Assembly: GCA_904501795.1 (NCBI GenBank)
Contig: CAJGCK010000030.1
Coordinates: 1 to 14,917, forward strand
DNA: 14,917 nucleotides
Direction: 5' to 3'
DNA from: an uncultured Clostridia bacterium
GTDB taxonomy: Bacteria; Bacillota; Clostridia; Christensenellales; Borkfalkiaceae
Of this stretch, positions 1 to 6,064 are shown one piece after another; positions within the stretch are counted from its first letter, which is position 1, and every line of letters begins with the position of its first letter. The position numbers and the translations under genes were made by a program. The notes under the pieces are model-generated. The model had not been told where the DNA came from. It was given only the letters and a program-made list of their open reading frames with translations, and ran no database searches.

Positions 1-275
1 AATGCATGAAATATACCAATGCTATTATCGCAAGCCAAAACATCGGCTCTGAAGTTGGTGCAGTTGTTATCGATATGCTTCCTGCTCTATCTATTTGCAA
101 CGCAAACCCCAACCTTAAATGCTACGAATTAGACAACGACCCTGAATACTACGTTTTATATTTTAATAAAAACGCTACCGAATTAAAAGCTAAAGTAGAC
201 AAAGTTCTACAAGTTATGTTTGACAGCGGGGTTATCGACTTCTTAACCTTAAAACACAGTGGTAACATAGTTTAA
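1..275 (+). CDS. Amino-acid ABC transporter substrate-binding protein, C-terminal part (cut by window edge)
   Basis: This is the C-terminal ~90 residues of a family 3 solute-binding protein (SBP_bac_3), the extracytoplasmic receptor of a polar amino-acid importer. The open frame runs through the left edge (phase: codon at 3-5), so the ATG at 6 is probably internal. The visible part has the family's ending: a segment for the second lobe with GAVVIDMLPA (the usual 'D.V..D...A' hinge region), then a YYVLYFNKN strand matching the typical '.YGIAVKKGN' segment, then the final helix (KAKVDKVLQVMFDSGVIDFL) that resembles the usual 'INKALKELKADGTYDKL' ending. The stop at 273-275 is 17 nt before the permease ATG, so it is the first visible gene of the importer operon. 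Family assignment is solid; the amino acid cannot be told from this part. Confidence 0.85.
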   Translation, partial: CMKYTNAIIASQNIGSEVGAVVIDMLPALSICNANPNLKCYELDNDPEYYVLYFNKNATELKAKVDKVLQVMFDSGVIDFLTLKHSGNIV

Positions 276-292
276 TTAATTAGGAAATAAAA

Positions 293-1000
293 ATGGATTT
301 AAAAGCTCAATTAGATTACGTAATAAGCGTCCGGGGTCCTCTTTTACAGGGCCTCGGCATTTCGTTACTTATAGCACTTGTTGCAGTAGTTATCGGGTTT
401 GTTATAGGCGTTTTGCTTTCTATGGCTAAAATCGCGCCTAAAACCAACTTGATTATTAAAATTTTAGATAAGTTTGCAGACCTTTACATAACCGTTATTA
501 GAGGAACGCCTATGCTAGTTCAATTATTAATAATGTACGGCGTTATTTTGGTTTCTTTTAAATATAGCGATACCAACCTTTTAGTGCCGATTATCTCTTT
601 CGGTATTAACAGTGGCGCATATATGGCGGAAATTATTAGAAGCGGTATCAACTCTATCGACAAAGGTCAAATGGAAGCCGGCAGGAGCCTTGGACTTAGC
701 TGGTCTACGACAATGTTTAAGATCGTTATCCCCCAAGCAATTAAGGTTGTTATACCTACTATTTTCAACGAAATTATTATTTTGGTTAAAGAAACGTCGG
801 TCGTTTGCTATATTCTTCTTAGAGTTAATGGCAAACAGGTTTGGGACCTTTTGGGTGTTGCGGAAAACTTGGGTCTTGGCAAACCCGCGTGCTATATGGC
901 GCTTATTTTTACCGTTGCAATTATGTATTTAATAGTAGTTATTCTTTTAACGTTAATACAAAAACTGATTGAAAGGAGGCTATCGAAAAATGAACGATAA
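293..1000 (+). CDS. Amino-acid ABC transporter permease (HisM/GlnP family)
   Basis: This is the inner-membrane channel subunit of a polar amino-acid ABC importer, 235 residues, the normal length for the HisMQ/GlnP family. The N-terminal half carries a transmembrane helix at about 20-45 and the family motif YITVIRGTPMLVQL at 65-78. The EAA loop that docks onto the ATPase lies at about 128-150 (EAGRSLGLSW, then KIVIPQAI). Further hydrophobic helices follow at about 94-112, 152-178 and 203-224. The start ATG at 293 has an AGGAA Shine-Dalgarno sequence 6 nt upstream. The last 11 nt overlap the start of the ATPase gene, which indicates translational coupling. With the binding protein before it and the ATPase after it, all three component types of the importer are present. 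Substrate unknown; a glutamine, arginine or cystine type is possible. Confidence 0.95.
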   Translation: MDLKAQLDYVISVRGPLLQGLGISLLIALVAVVIGFVIGVLLSMAKIAPKTNLIIKILDKFADLYITVIRGTPMLVQLLIMYGVILVSFKYSDTNLLVPIISFGINSGAYMAEIIRSGINSIDKGQMEAGRSLGLSWSTTMFKIVIPQAIKVVIPTIFNEIIILVKETSVVCYILLRVNGKQVWDLLGVAENLGLGKPACYMALIFTVAIMYLIVVILLTLIQKLIERRLSKNER

Positions 1001-1889
1001 CGTTTTGATAAGCGTAAAAAACTTAAACAAATATTTTGACAAAAACCACGTTCTTAAAGGCATTGATTTAGAAGTTAAAAAGGGCGACGTTATTGCTATT
1101 ATAGGACCTTCGGGTTGCGGTAAATCTACCTTTTTAAGATGCTTAAACCTTTTGGAAACTTCTTCAAGTGGAGAAATCGTTTTTAACGATAGCCACGTGT
1201 TCAAAAACTACAGTTCGGTTACCAAGCAACAGATAAAAGAAATTAACGCGCTTATTATCACGGCTAAAAAACACGGCGAAGACGTTAGCGCTCTTTTAGA
1301 AGAACTTACTAAACTTAAATCGAAATACAAAGAACAAATTAAAGAAGAAAAAATTATAAACAAAACGGTTGCTAAAACGCTAAATAAACATCGTGAAAAG
1401 ATAGGTATGGTTTTTCAACAGTTTAACTTATTCAATAACCTAAGCGTTTTGAAAAACATTACCCTAGCCCCTGTTAAACTAAAATTAATGACCGAAGAAC
1501 AAGCAAAAAGCAAGGCGCTTGAACTTTTGAAAAAAGTTGGACTTGAAGATAGGGCTAACGATTATCCTTCACAACTTTCCGGTGGTATGAAACAGCGTGT
1601 CGCAATAGTTAGAGCGCTAGCCATGGAACCTGACGTTATGTTGTTTGACGAGCCTACTTCAGCGCTCGATCCTGAAATGGTTGGTGAGGTTCTTAAAGTT
1701 ATGACCGACCTTGCAAACGAAGGCATGACCATGGTTGTAGTAACTCACGAAATGGGCTTTGCTAAAGAAGTTGCTTCTAGAATTTTGTTCGTTGACGAAG
1801 GGCTAATAAAGGAAGAAAATTCGCCAAAGGAATTCTTTGAAAACCCGAAAAACGAAAGGCTGAAAGAATTTTTATCAAAAGTTTTATAA
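990..1889 (+). CDS. Amino-acid ABC transporter ATP-binding protein (GlnQ/HisP family) with helical insertion
   Basis: This ATPase powers the importer. I start it at the ATG at 990, not at an in-frame upstream ATG (969), because AAAGGAGG lies at 972-979, 10 nt before it, and the protein then opens with a canonical first strand. In the 299-residue product, Walker A is GPSGCGKST (39-47), the Q-loop is VFQQFNLF (141-148), the signature is LSGGMKQR (196-203), Walker B is VMLFDEPTSALD (216-227) and the switch histidine is in VTHEMGFA (251-258). GlnQ/HisP proteins are usually ~240-260 residues. The excess is an insertion of roughly 60 residues at about 74-134, between the strand after Walker A and the Q-loop. 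It is rich in Lys, Glu, Leu and Ile and reads as amphipathic helix. All catalytic motifs flank it intact, so the protein is likely active. It overlaps the permease stop. Confidence 0.95.
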   Translation: MNDNVLISVKNLNKYFDKNHVLKGIDLEVKKGDVIAIIGPSGCGKSTFLRCLNLLETSSSGEIVFNDSHVFKNYSSVTKQQIKEINALIITAKKHGEDVSALLEELTKLKSKYKEQIKEEKIINKTVAKTLNKHREKIGMVFQQFNLFNNLSVLKNITLAPVKLKLMTEEQAKSKALELLKKVGLEDRANDYPSQLSGGMKQRVAIVRALAMEPDVMLFDEPTSALDPEMVGEVLKVMTDLANEGMTMVVVTHEMGFAKEVASRILFVDEGLIKEENSPKEFFENPKNERLKEFLSKVL

Positions 1890-1895
1890 AAAACA

Positions 1896-1925
1896 AAAAA
1901 GCACTTTTATAAAAAAGTGCTTTTT
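1896..1925 (+). terminator. Rho-independent terminator of the amino-acid ABC operon
   Basis: A perfect 13-bp inverted repeat (AAAAAGCACTTTT at 1896-1908 and its complement at 1913-1925) closes on a 4-nt loop and ends in a T-run, 7 nt after the ATPase stop codon. Confidence 0.85.
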
Positions 1926-1930
1926 CTTTG

Positions 1931-2005
1931 CCAACTTTTATTAATTGCGATAATTATTATCGTCGTTAATCTAAGTTGGATTTATAATAACGACGATAAT
2001 TTTTT
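1931..2005. other. Interleaved inverted repeats (candidate structured RNA or second terminator)
   Basis: Two perfect inverted repeats interlock. The first is CCAACTT at 1931-1937 with AAGTTGG at 1973-1979. The second is ATTATCGTCGTTA at 1956-1968 with TAACGACGATAAT at 1988-2000, followed by T6 on the + strand. The arm order (first 5', second 5', first 3', second 3') is that of an H-type pseudoknot or of two competing hairpins. There is no convincing coding frame. It lies between the terminator of the ABC operon and that of yebC, so neither flanking gene obviously uses it. It could be a back-up terminator, a small RNA or a decayed repeat. Confidence 0.4.
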
Positions 2006-2031
2006 ACGGTATATTTTAATAATTTTCATTA

Positions 2032-2086
2032 AAAAAACTAAATACCTTACCGCCGATAACATTATTATAGGAAAGGTAAGGTATTT
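2032..2086 (-). terminator. Rho-independent terminator downstream of yebC
   Basis: A perfect 12-bp stem (AAATACCTTACC at 2040-2051 and its complement at 2075-2086) is followed on the minus strand by a run of seven T (2038-2032). It lies 29 nt after the yebC stop. The + strand side also has T5, so it may act from both directions. Confidence 0.75.
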
Positions 2087-2114
2087 TTATGCATTTAAAT
2101 TAAAAATAAATTTT

Positions 2115-2846
2115 TTATTCTTCGTCGGGCAAATCTACGTTGTGATAAACGTTTTGAACGTCGTCCAAATCTTCTAACGCGTCTACTAGTTTATTGAATT
2201 TAACTAATTCGTCCCCAGACAAAGTGATTTTGTTTTGGGGTACCATTTCTATTTGTGCTGAAAAGAAGTTTAGGTTTTTGCCTTCTAAATACTTTCTTAC
2301 TTGCGAGAAGTTTGCAACGGAAGTGTTAACAACAAACGCGTCGTCTTCTACGATAAAATCGTCCGCACCGGCATCTAACGCGTATTCCATAACTACGTCT
2401 TCTTCAAGTTCGGGAGTTCTTTCGATTACTATAACGCCCATAGTCGTAAAAGTAAACGACACGCACCCTGCGTTGCCTAACGAACCGCCGTGTTTTCTCA
2501 TAGCCGTTCTAACGTAGTCTACCGTACGGTTTTTGTTGTCGGTTAACGCTTTGATTATAACCGCGCTTCCGCTTGGACCGTATCCTTCATAGGTCAATTC
2601 TTCGTAATTGTCCCCAGAAAGTTCGCCCGAAGCCTTCGCAATACATCTTTTAATATTGTCGTTAGGCATATTGACCGATTTTGCTTTGGCAATTGCGTCG
2701 GCGAGTTTACTGTTAGTTTCGGGGTCTGGGTTGTTTTTTGCCGCAACCGCGATTTCTCTACCTACTTTAGTGAATATTTTACCCTTTGCGGCGTCCGTTT
2801 TCGCTTTTTTTACCGCAATATTCGCTGCGTGACTATGTCCTGACAT
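2115..2846 (-). CDS. yebC: YebC/PmpR family protein
   Basis: A 243-residue protein of the YebC/PmpR (TACO1) family. Members have been described as transcription regulators and more recently as translation factors that relieve ribosome stalling; which applies here is not shown. The N-terminus MSGHSHAANI...KKAKTDAAKGKIF matches the family opening (usually GHSKWANI...KA..DA.RGKIF). The motifs NMPNDNIKR, YEGYGPSGSAVII, NKNRTVDYVR and KHGGSLG follow in family order and spacing. Length is typical (about 240-250). The variant 'GHSHAAN' in place of 'GHSKWAN' is slightly unusual. Its Shine-Dalgarno AAAAGGAG (2865-2858) overlaps the stop codon of the upstream RNA methyltransferase gene, so translation of the two is probably coupled. 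A terminator follows it. Acts in the cytoplasm. Confidence 0.93.
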   Translation of the reverse strand: MSGHSHAANIAVKKAKTDAAKGKIFTKVGREIAVAAKNNPDPETNSKLADAIAKAKSVNMPNDNIKRCIAKASGELSGDNYEELTYEGYGPSGSAVIIKALTDNKNRTVDYVRTAMRKHGGSLGNAGCVSFTFTTMGVIVIERTPELEEDVVMEYALDAGADDFIVEDDAFVVNTSVANFSQVRKYLEGKNLNFFSAQIEMVPQNKITLSGDELVKFNKLVDALEDLDDVQNVYHNVDLPDEE

Positions 2847-2863
2847 ATTATATCTTTCTCCTT

Positions 2864-3592
2864 TTAATCGTTTTTAATTAGATTGTACATCAATATCCCT
2901 GCCGAAACCGAAACGTTTAAACTTTCCATCTCGTTGTGCATAGGTATACTAACCGTTTTGTTAGCACGACTTTTCATAAAATCGCTAACGCCGTTACCTT
3001 CGTTACCAAGAACCAAGCAAAACTCGCCGTCTATTCGGGTAGTAAACACATTGTTGCCACCCATATCGGCTATTATTATTTGCTTGTCCTTTACTTTTTC
3101 GTATAACTCTTCTCTATCGCCCGAAAAAATATTAACTCTAAAAATACCGCCCATAGACGCACGCACGGTCTTTGGCGAATACGCGTCGGCACAATTTGAT
3201 AAATAAACGTCTCTATACCCCGCACAAGCGCAAGTTCTTATTATTGCGCCAACGTTATTAGGGTCGCTTACTCCGTCTAAAAACAAACAATTACCGCCTT
3301 CTGCGGTTACGCTTTGCGGTTTTTTTACTATCGCAAGCACGCCTTGGGGCGTTTTTTCAGCTGAAACGTATTCAAAAATACCGTCACTAACCGTTTCTAC
3401 CCTACCCGTATACCCGTTTATTTGAGAAATGCCTTTCTCAGTACCGAGCAATAACGTTACGTCTTGACTTTTTACCGCTTCGTTTACGAGTTTAACGCTT
3501 TCTACAAGGTAAAGACCCTGGTCGTCTCTATTTTTTTTATCAAAAAGCGAGCGAATATTTTTTATAAGCGCGTTTTGTCTTGATACAATCAT
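2864..3592 (-). CDS. TrmH/SpoU family RNA 2'-O-methyltransferase
   Basis: A 242-residue SPOUT-class methyltransferase that transfers a methyl group from S-adenosylmethionine to a ribose 2'-OH in rRNA or tRNA. The N-terminal ~95 residues are the substrate-binding domain (opening MIVSRQNALIKNIRSL, with GLYLVES). The three SpoU motifs are all present: motif 1 DPNNVGAIIRTCACAGY (110-126), motif 2 LVLGNEGNGVS (193-203) and motif 3 SIPMHNEMESLNVSVSAG (215-232), which make the knotted cofactor site. The overall layout is RlmB-like, but the exact RNA target cannot be read from sequence. The start is fixed by homology to the family N-terminus; there is no clear Shine-Dalgarno sequence, only the A/T leader after the rplT terminator hairpin. 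It is followed by yebC 17 nt later, so the two form a unit, fed by read-through or by a promoter I cannot see. Confidence 0.92.
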   Translation of the reverse strand: MIVSRQNALIKNIRSLFDKKNRDDQGLYLVESVKLVNEAVKSQDVTLLLGTEKGISQINGYTGRVETVSDGIFEYVSAEKTPQGVLAIVKKPQSVTAEGGNCLFLDGVSDPNNVGAIIRTCACAGYRDVYLSNCADAYSPKTVRASMGGIFRVNIFSGDREELYEKVKDKQIIIADMGGNNVFTTRIDGEFCLVLGNEGNGVSDFMKSRANKTVSIPMHNEMESLNVSVSAGILMYNLIKND

Positions 3593-3599
3593 TTTAATT

Positions 3600-3629
3600 T
3601 AAAGAAAGCCTACCGCTATGAGTAGGCTT
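3600..3629 (-). terminator. Terminator after the infC-rpmI-rplT operon
   Basis: An 8-bp stem (AAGCCTAC on the minus strand at 3629-3622, complement at 3613-3606) with a 9-nt loop is followed by TTTCTTT. It lies 15 nt after rplT and directly before the methyltransferase gene. The T-run is interrupted, so partial read-through into the methyltransferase-yebC pair is plausible. Confidence 0.7.
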
Positions 3630-3644
3630 AAAATAATACTATTA

Positions 3645-4001
3645 TTACTTCTTTAAGTTAGCTTTTGCCGTTTCGCATAGGGTTGCAAATGCCGTTGCGT
3701 CGTTAACAGCGATATCTGCAAGAACCTTTCTATTAAGGGTGATACCTGCATTTTTCAAGCCGAACATAAATTTGCTGTAAGATAAACCGCTAAGCCTTGC
3801 AGCTGCGTTTATTCTTGCAATCCATAAAGAACGGAAATCTCTCTTTCTGCTCTTTCTACCGATGTATGCATAGAGTTGCGCTTTCATAACCGCTTCTCTT
3901 GCTACTCTATATCTTTTACTTCTTCCGCCCCAGTATCCTTTAGCGAGTTTTAATATCTTTCTACGCTTCTTTACGGCGTTAACACCTCTTTTAATACGCA
4001 T
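3645..4001 (-). CDS. rplT: 50S ribosomal protein L20
   Basis: Ribosomal protein L20, a 118-residue early-assembly protein of the large subunit that binds 23S rRNA and, in Bacillota, represses its own operon through the infC leader. The highly basic N-terminal helix (MRIKRGVNAVKKRRKILKL) followed by GYWGGRSKRYRVAREAV and the C-terminal globular part (RDFRSLWIARINAAAR, GLSYSKFMFGLKNAGI.LNRKVLA) are full family signatures at the normal length. Shine-Dalgarno AAAGGAG ends 10 nt before the ATG. It is the last gene of infC-rpmI-rplT, 21 nt after rpmI, and a terminator follows. Control by the leader upstream of infC is expected from the known family mechanism and is supported here by the attenuator-like hairpin in that leader. 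Confidence 0.98.
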   Translation of the reverse strand: MRIKRGVNAVKKRRKILKLAKGYWGGRSKRYRVAREAVMKAQLYAYIGRKSRKRDFRSLWIARINAAARLSGLSYSKFMFGLKNAGITLNRKVLADIAVNDATAFATLCETAKANLKK

Positions 4002-4022
4002 AAGTTTTTCTCTCCTTTATGT

Positions 4023-4220
4023 CTATTTATTGTAAATCAGCGTTTTTACGGTCTTTTGCTGAGTTTTGTCGACGTATGCACCGTCACACAAGTTGTTCTT
4101 TCTCTTTCTGTCTTTCTTGGTAAGAATGTGGTTCTTGCCTGAGCAAGCCCTTTTAATCTTGCCGGTTGCGGTTACTTTAAAACGTTTTTTCGCCGCGCTT
4201 TTAGTCTTCATTTTAGGCAT
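4023..4220 (-). CDS. rpmI: 50S ribosomal protein L35
   Basis: Ribosomal protein L35, 65 residues, a small basic protein of the large subunit. It opens MPKMKTKSAAKKRFKVTATG and continues with KIKRACSGKNHILTKK, both standard family segments, and has the usual length. The ATG at 4220 has GGAGGG 7 nt upstream. It is the middle gene of the conserved infC-rpmI-rplT operon, with 31 nt to infC and 21 nt to rplT. Confidence 0.98.
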   Translation of the reverse strand: MPKMKTKSAAKKRFKVTATGKIKRACSGKNHILTKKDRKRKNNLCDGAYVDKTQQKTVKTLIYNK

Positions 4221-4251
4221 TGTTTTACCCTCCGTTTGTTTTTTATTTAAG

Positions 4252-4764
4252 TTACGCTTTTGCGGGCACGAGCATCATCCAAATGTTCCTGCCTTCCGTA
4301 AGCGGTTTCTTTTCCATTACTCCAACGTCTTTTACTTGCTCAAAAAAACGTTCCATTACGTCTATACCTAAGTTTGCGTGCGCCATTTGTCTACCACGCA
4401 TTCTTATAGACACCTTTACTTTGTTGCCAGCGGACAAGAACTTTTGCGCTTGTTTTGCTTTAACGTTCAAATCGCCCACGTCTATCGTCATTGATAGCCA
4501 TACTTCCTTTATTTCTACTACCTTTTGATTTTTTTTCGCTTCTTTCGCTTTCTTAGCAAGTTCAAAAAGGTATTTTCCGTAGTTCATAATCTTACATACG
4601 GGCGGATTTGCGTTGGGCGATATCTTAACCAAGTCTAACCCACGCTCTTCTGCTATCGCGTTTGCGTCCCTTGCACTCATTATACCGAGTTGTTCGCCGT
4701 CTTCTCCGATTACTCTTACTTCCCTATCCCTGATTTCAAGGTTGGTTTGATGTTCTTTTTTGAT
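4252..4764 (-). CDS. infC: Translation initiation factor IF-3, with an AUC start codon
   Basis: IF-3 binds the 30S subunit, checks start-codon pairing and keeps subunits apart. The first in-frame ATG (4680) would give a 142-residue protein lacking the N-terminal strand. The IF-3 homology continues upstream of it: residues EIRDREVRVIGEDGEQLGI match the family opening. Between an in-frame TAA (4773-4771) and that ATG there is no ATG, GTG, TTG or CTG. The codon ATC at 4764-4762 lies 9 nt after GAGAGG and gives a 170-residue protein, the usual family length, opening KKEHQTN after the start. E. coli infC begins with AUU, which IF-3 discriminates against to limit its own synthesis; the AUC here implies the same autocontrol. 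Later motifs include VKISPNANPPVCKIMNYGKY and KVKVSIRMRGRQMAH. First gene of the infC-rpmI-rplT operon. Confidence 0.93.
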   Translation of the reverse strand: MKKEHQTNLEIRDREVRVIGEDGEQLGIMSARDANAIAEERGLDLVKISPNANPPVCKIMNYGKYLFELAKKAKEAKKNQKVVEIKEVWLSMTIDVGDLNVKAKQAQKFLSAGNKVKVSIRMRGRQMAHANLGIDVMERFFEQVKDVGVMEKKPLTEGRNIWMMLVPAKA

Positions 4765-4936
4765 AGTTTTTTACCTCTCAATAATTTTCCACGGGTTGCC
4801 CCGATTAAAACAAAACAGGTTGCTTAAATAATTAAAGCAACCTGAAAATACCGTTATTAGCCCTTTTACGTTTAGGCTTTTAAGTATTGAGCCGATTAAC
4901 CATTGTCGTCGGCGAGAAGGGTCACTTCTTCTTTAA
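4765..4936 (-). promoter_or_regulatory. infC operon leader, L20-type autoregulatory attenuator
   Basis: About 170 nt of untranslated leader separate the promoter from the infC start. It holds several pairings: AGAAG/CTTCT near the 5' end; a long central segment with TTAATCGGCTCAATACTTAA, which I recall as resembling Bacillota L20 leaders; a terminator-type hairpin (separate entry); and a CGGG-GCAA-CCCG hairpin with a GNRA-type loop at 4803-4792, just before the GAGAGG Shine-Dalgarno. Position, length and content fit the known L20 leader class that controls infC-rpmI-rplT by attenuation. Class membership is from memory and not tested against a covariance model. Confidence 0.75.
4807..4844 (-). 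terminator. Leader attenuator hairpin upstream of infC
   Basis: On the minus strand a perfect 10-bp stem, CAGGTTGCTT (4844-4835) with its complement at 4825-4816 and a 9-nt loop, is followed by TTTTGTTTT. It lies within the leader, about 50 nt before the infC start, so it can only stop transcripts early. It is the expected switch point for L20 feedback. Confidence 0.8.
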
Positions 4937-4941
4937 GCCCT

Positions 4942-4973
4942 ATTATAATACAACACTTTTTAGCCTTTGTCAA
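4942..4973 (-). promoter_or_regulatory. Sigma-A-type promoter of infC-rpmI-rplT
   Basis: TTGACA (4973-4968) is a perfect -35. After 17 nt comes TATTAT (4950-4945), which overlaps a perfect TATAAT (4947-4942, 20-nt spacing). Transcription would start near 4936. It lies just past the stop of the DUF1508 gene. Confidence 0.85.
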
Positions 4974-4998
4974 ACGATTTTAACTAATTTTTATTTTT

Positions 4999-6039
4999 TT
5001 ATTCGCTAACGATTATTGCGGTGTTGGCAAATCTTCTAACCGATTCTAACGCGTTTATGCACGAGTCTAAACTTTCGTATGCTTCACCTATGCATATAAC
5101 CGATTTTTGCGCGTTACGAAGCTTGTAATAAAATCTTCCAAACTTGTCTTTATCGATTATAAAGTTGCCTGCAAGTGAATTTTTCTTAACCGATTCAATC
5201 GCTTTTTCGGCATTTGCTTTCTTTGAAACCTCTTCAGTTGCTAGCATTAGTTGGCCGTTAGATGCGTACAACTTAGCTGAAAACGCGCCTTGTTCACTCT
5301 TCTCTATTCTCCATTTGCCTTGCAAACCCTTTTTCGCTTCGTATCCTTCTTTTACTTCGGGCACGTAGTCAACGTATTGCATACTTTCTATTATTTTATC
5401 ACTAAGCGTGGATATCTTTGCTATACGTTTAACCGATTGAACAGCCTTTTCGCATTGTTCTTTCGATTTATATATTTCGCCGACGCACATCAAACGGTTG
5501 TTTGAATTTTTTAGTTTGTAATAATAATTAGAATTTTTATCCGTGTAAATAACGAACTTGCCGTTTTCTACACCGTTTATAATGCTCTGTATACCTTCTT
5601 TTGCTCCGTCTATCGTGGTATAAGTTTCACTAGTCAACATAACTTCGCCGTTAGAAGCGCATAACTGTGCAAGGTATTCTTTATCCTTTTTAAACTCTAT
5701 CACCCATTTGCCAGCCAAAATTTTAGATTCTTTTTGTTTTTTCTCTGGCTTTTTAGCCGTTTTTTTAGTCGAAACGGGCTTTTTGTTTTCTACTTTTTCG
5801 CTACCCCTAACAACCGTTTCTTCTACTGAAGTTTCATTTTTGGTTTCTTCTGTCGGTTGTAATTCTTCTAAAGGTTGTTTTATTTCTACTTTTTTTGCAT
5901 TTGCCTTCTTTTTGCTTTTGTTAACGCAAACGATTATTATAATCGCAACGATTAAAAGAACTACCGCACCTAAACCGATAATACAAGGCAACGTGTTTGC
6001 GGTAATAAACGCCAACACTTTATCAAAAAATTCTTTCAT
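4999..6039 (-). CDS. Membrane-anchored protein with four tandem DUF1508 (YegP-like) repeats
   Basis: A 346-residue protein of unknown function. One transmembrane helix (about 18-39) is followed by KSKKK, so the bulk is probably cytoplasmic by the positive-inside rule. Residues 41-106 are a Lys/Glu/Thr-rich, probably disordered linker. Four ~50-residue repeats follow at about 109-155, 159-208, 240-286 and 290-339. Repeats 1 and 3 share 'GKW.IE...(A)..YASNG...L.(S)E' with a helix '(A)..(G)I.S(V/I)'; repeats 2 and 4 share 'G.F.I..DK...(Y)YYKL.N....(I/C)(V/I)GE.Y.S'. These are variants of the DUF1508/YegP unit 'F.IY.DK.G.YYF.LKA.NGE.I..SE.Y.SK..A..GI.SV'. Function is not established; YegP is a small protein of unclear role. 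Shine-Dalgarno TAGGAGG lies 11 nt before the ATG, 25 nt after degV, so the two are one operon. No clear terminator follows. Confidence 0.85.
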   Translation of the reverse strand: MKEFFDKVLAFITANTLPCIIGLGAVVLLIVAIIIIVCVNKSKKKANAKKVEIKQPLEELQPTEETKNETSVEETVVRGSEKVENKKPVSTKKTAKKPEKKQKESKILAGKWVIEFKKDKEYLAQLCASNGEVMLTSETYTTIDGAKEGIQSIINGVENGKFVIYTDKNSNYYYKLKNSNNRLMCVGEIYKSKEQCEKAVQSVKRIAKISTLSDKIIESMQYVDYVPEVKEGYEAKKGLQGKWRIEKSEQGAFSAKLYASNGQLMLATEEVSKKANAEKAIESVKKNSLAGNFIIDKDKFGRFYYKLRNAQKSVICIGEAYESLDSCINALESVRRFANTAIIVSE

Positions 6040-6064
6040 TTTTTATTATTCCTCCTATTTTGTC

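Noticed and set aside
612..932. Second-frame open reading frame inside the permease gene
   Set aside because: The permease frame has the family motifs; this one has no Shine-Dalgarno and no recognisable domain.
1917..2177. Open frame of 86 codons between the ABC operon and yebC
   Set aside because: It starts inside a terminator, crosses inverted repeats and runs into yebC antisense; the Ile/Asn/Phe-rich translation is what AT-rich non-coding DNA gives.
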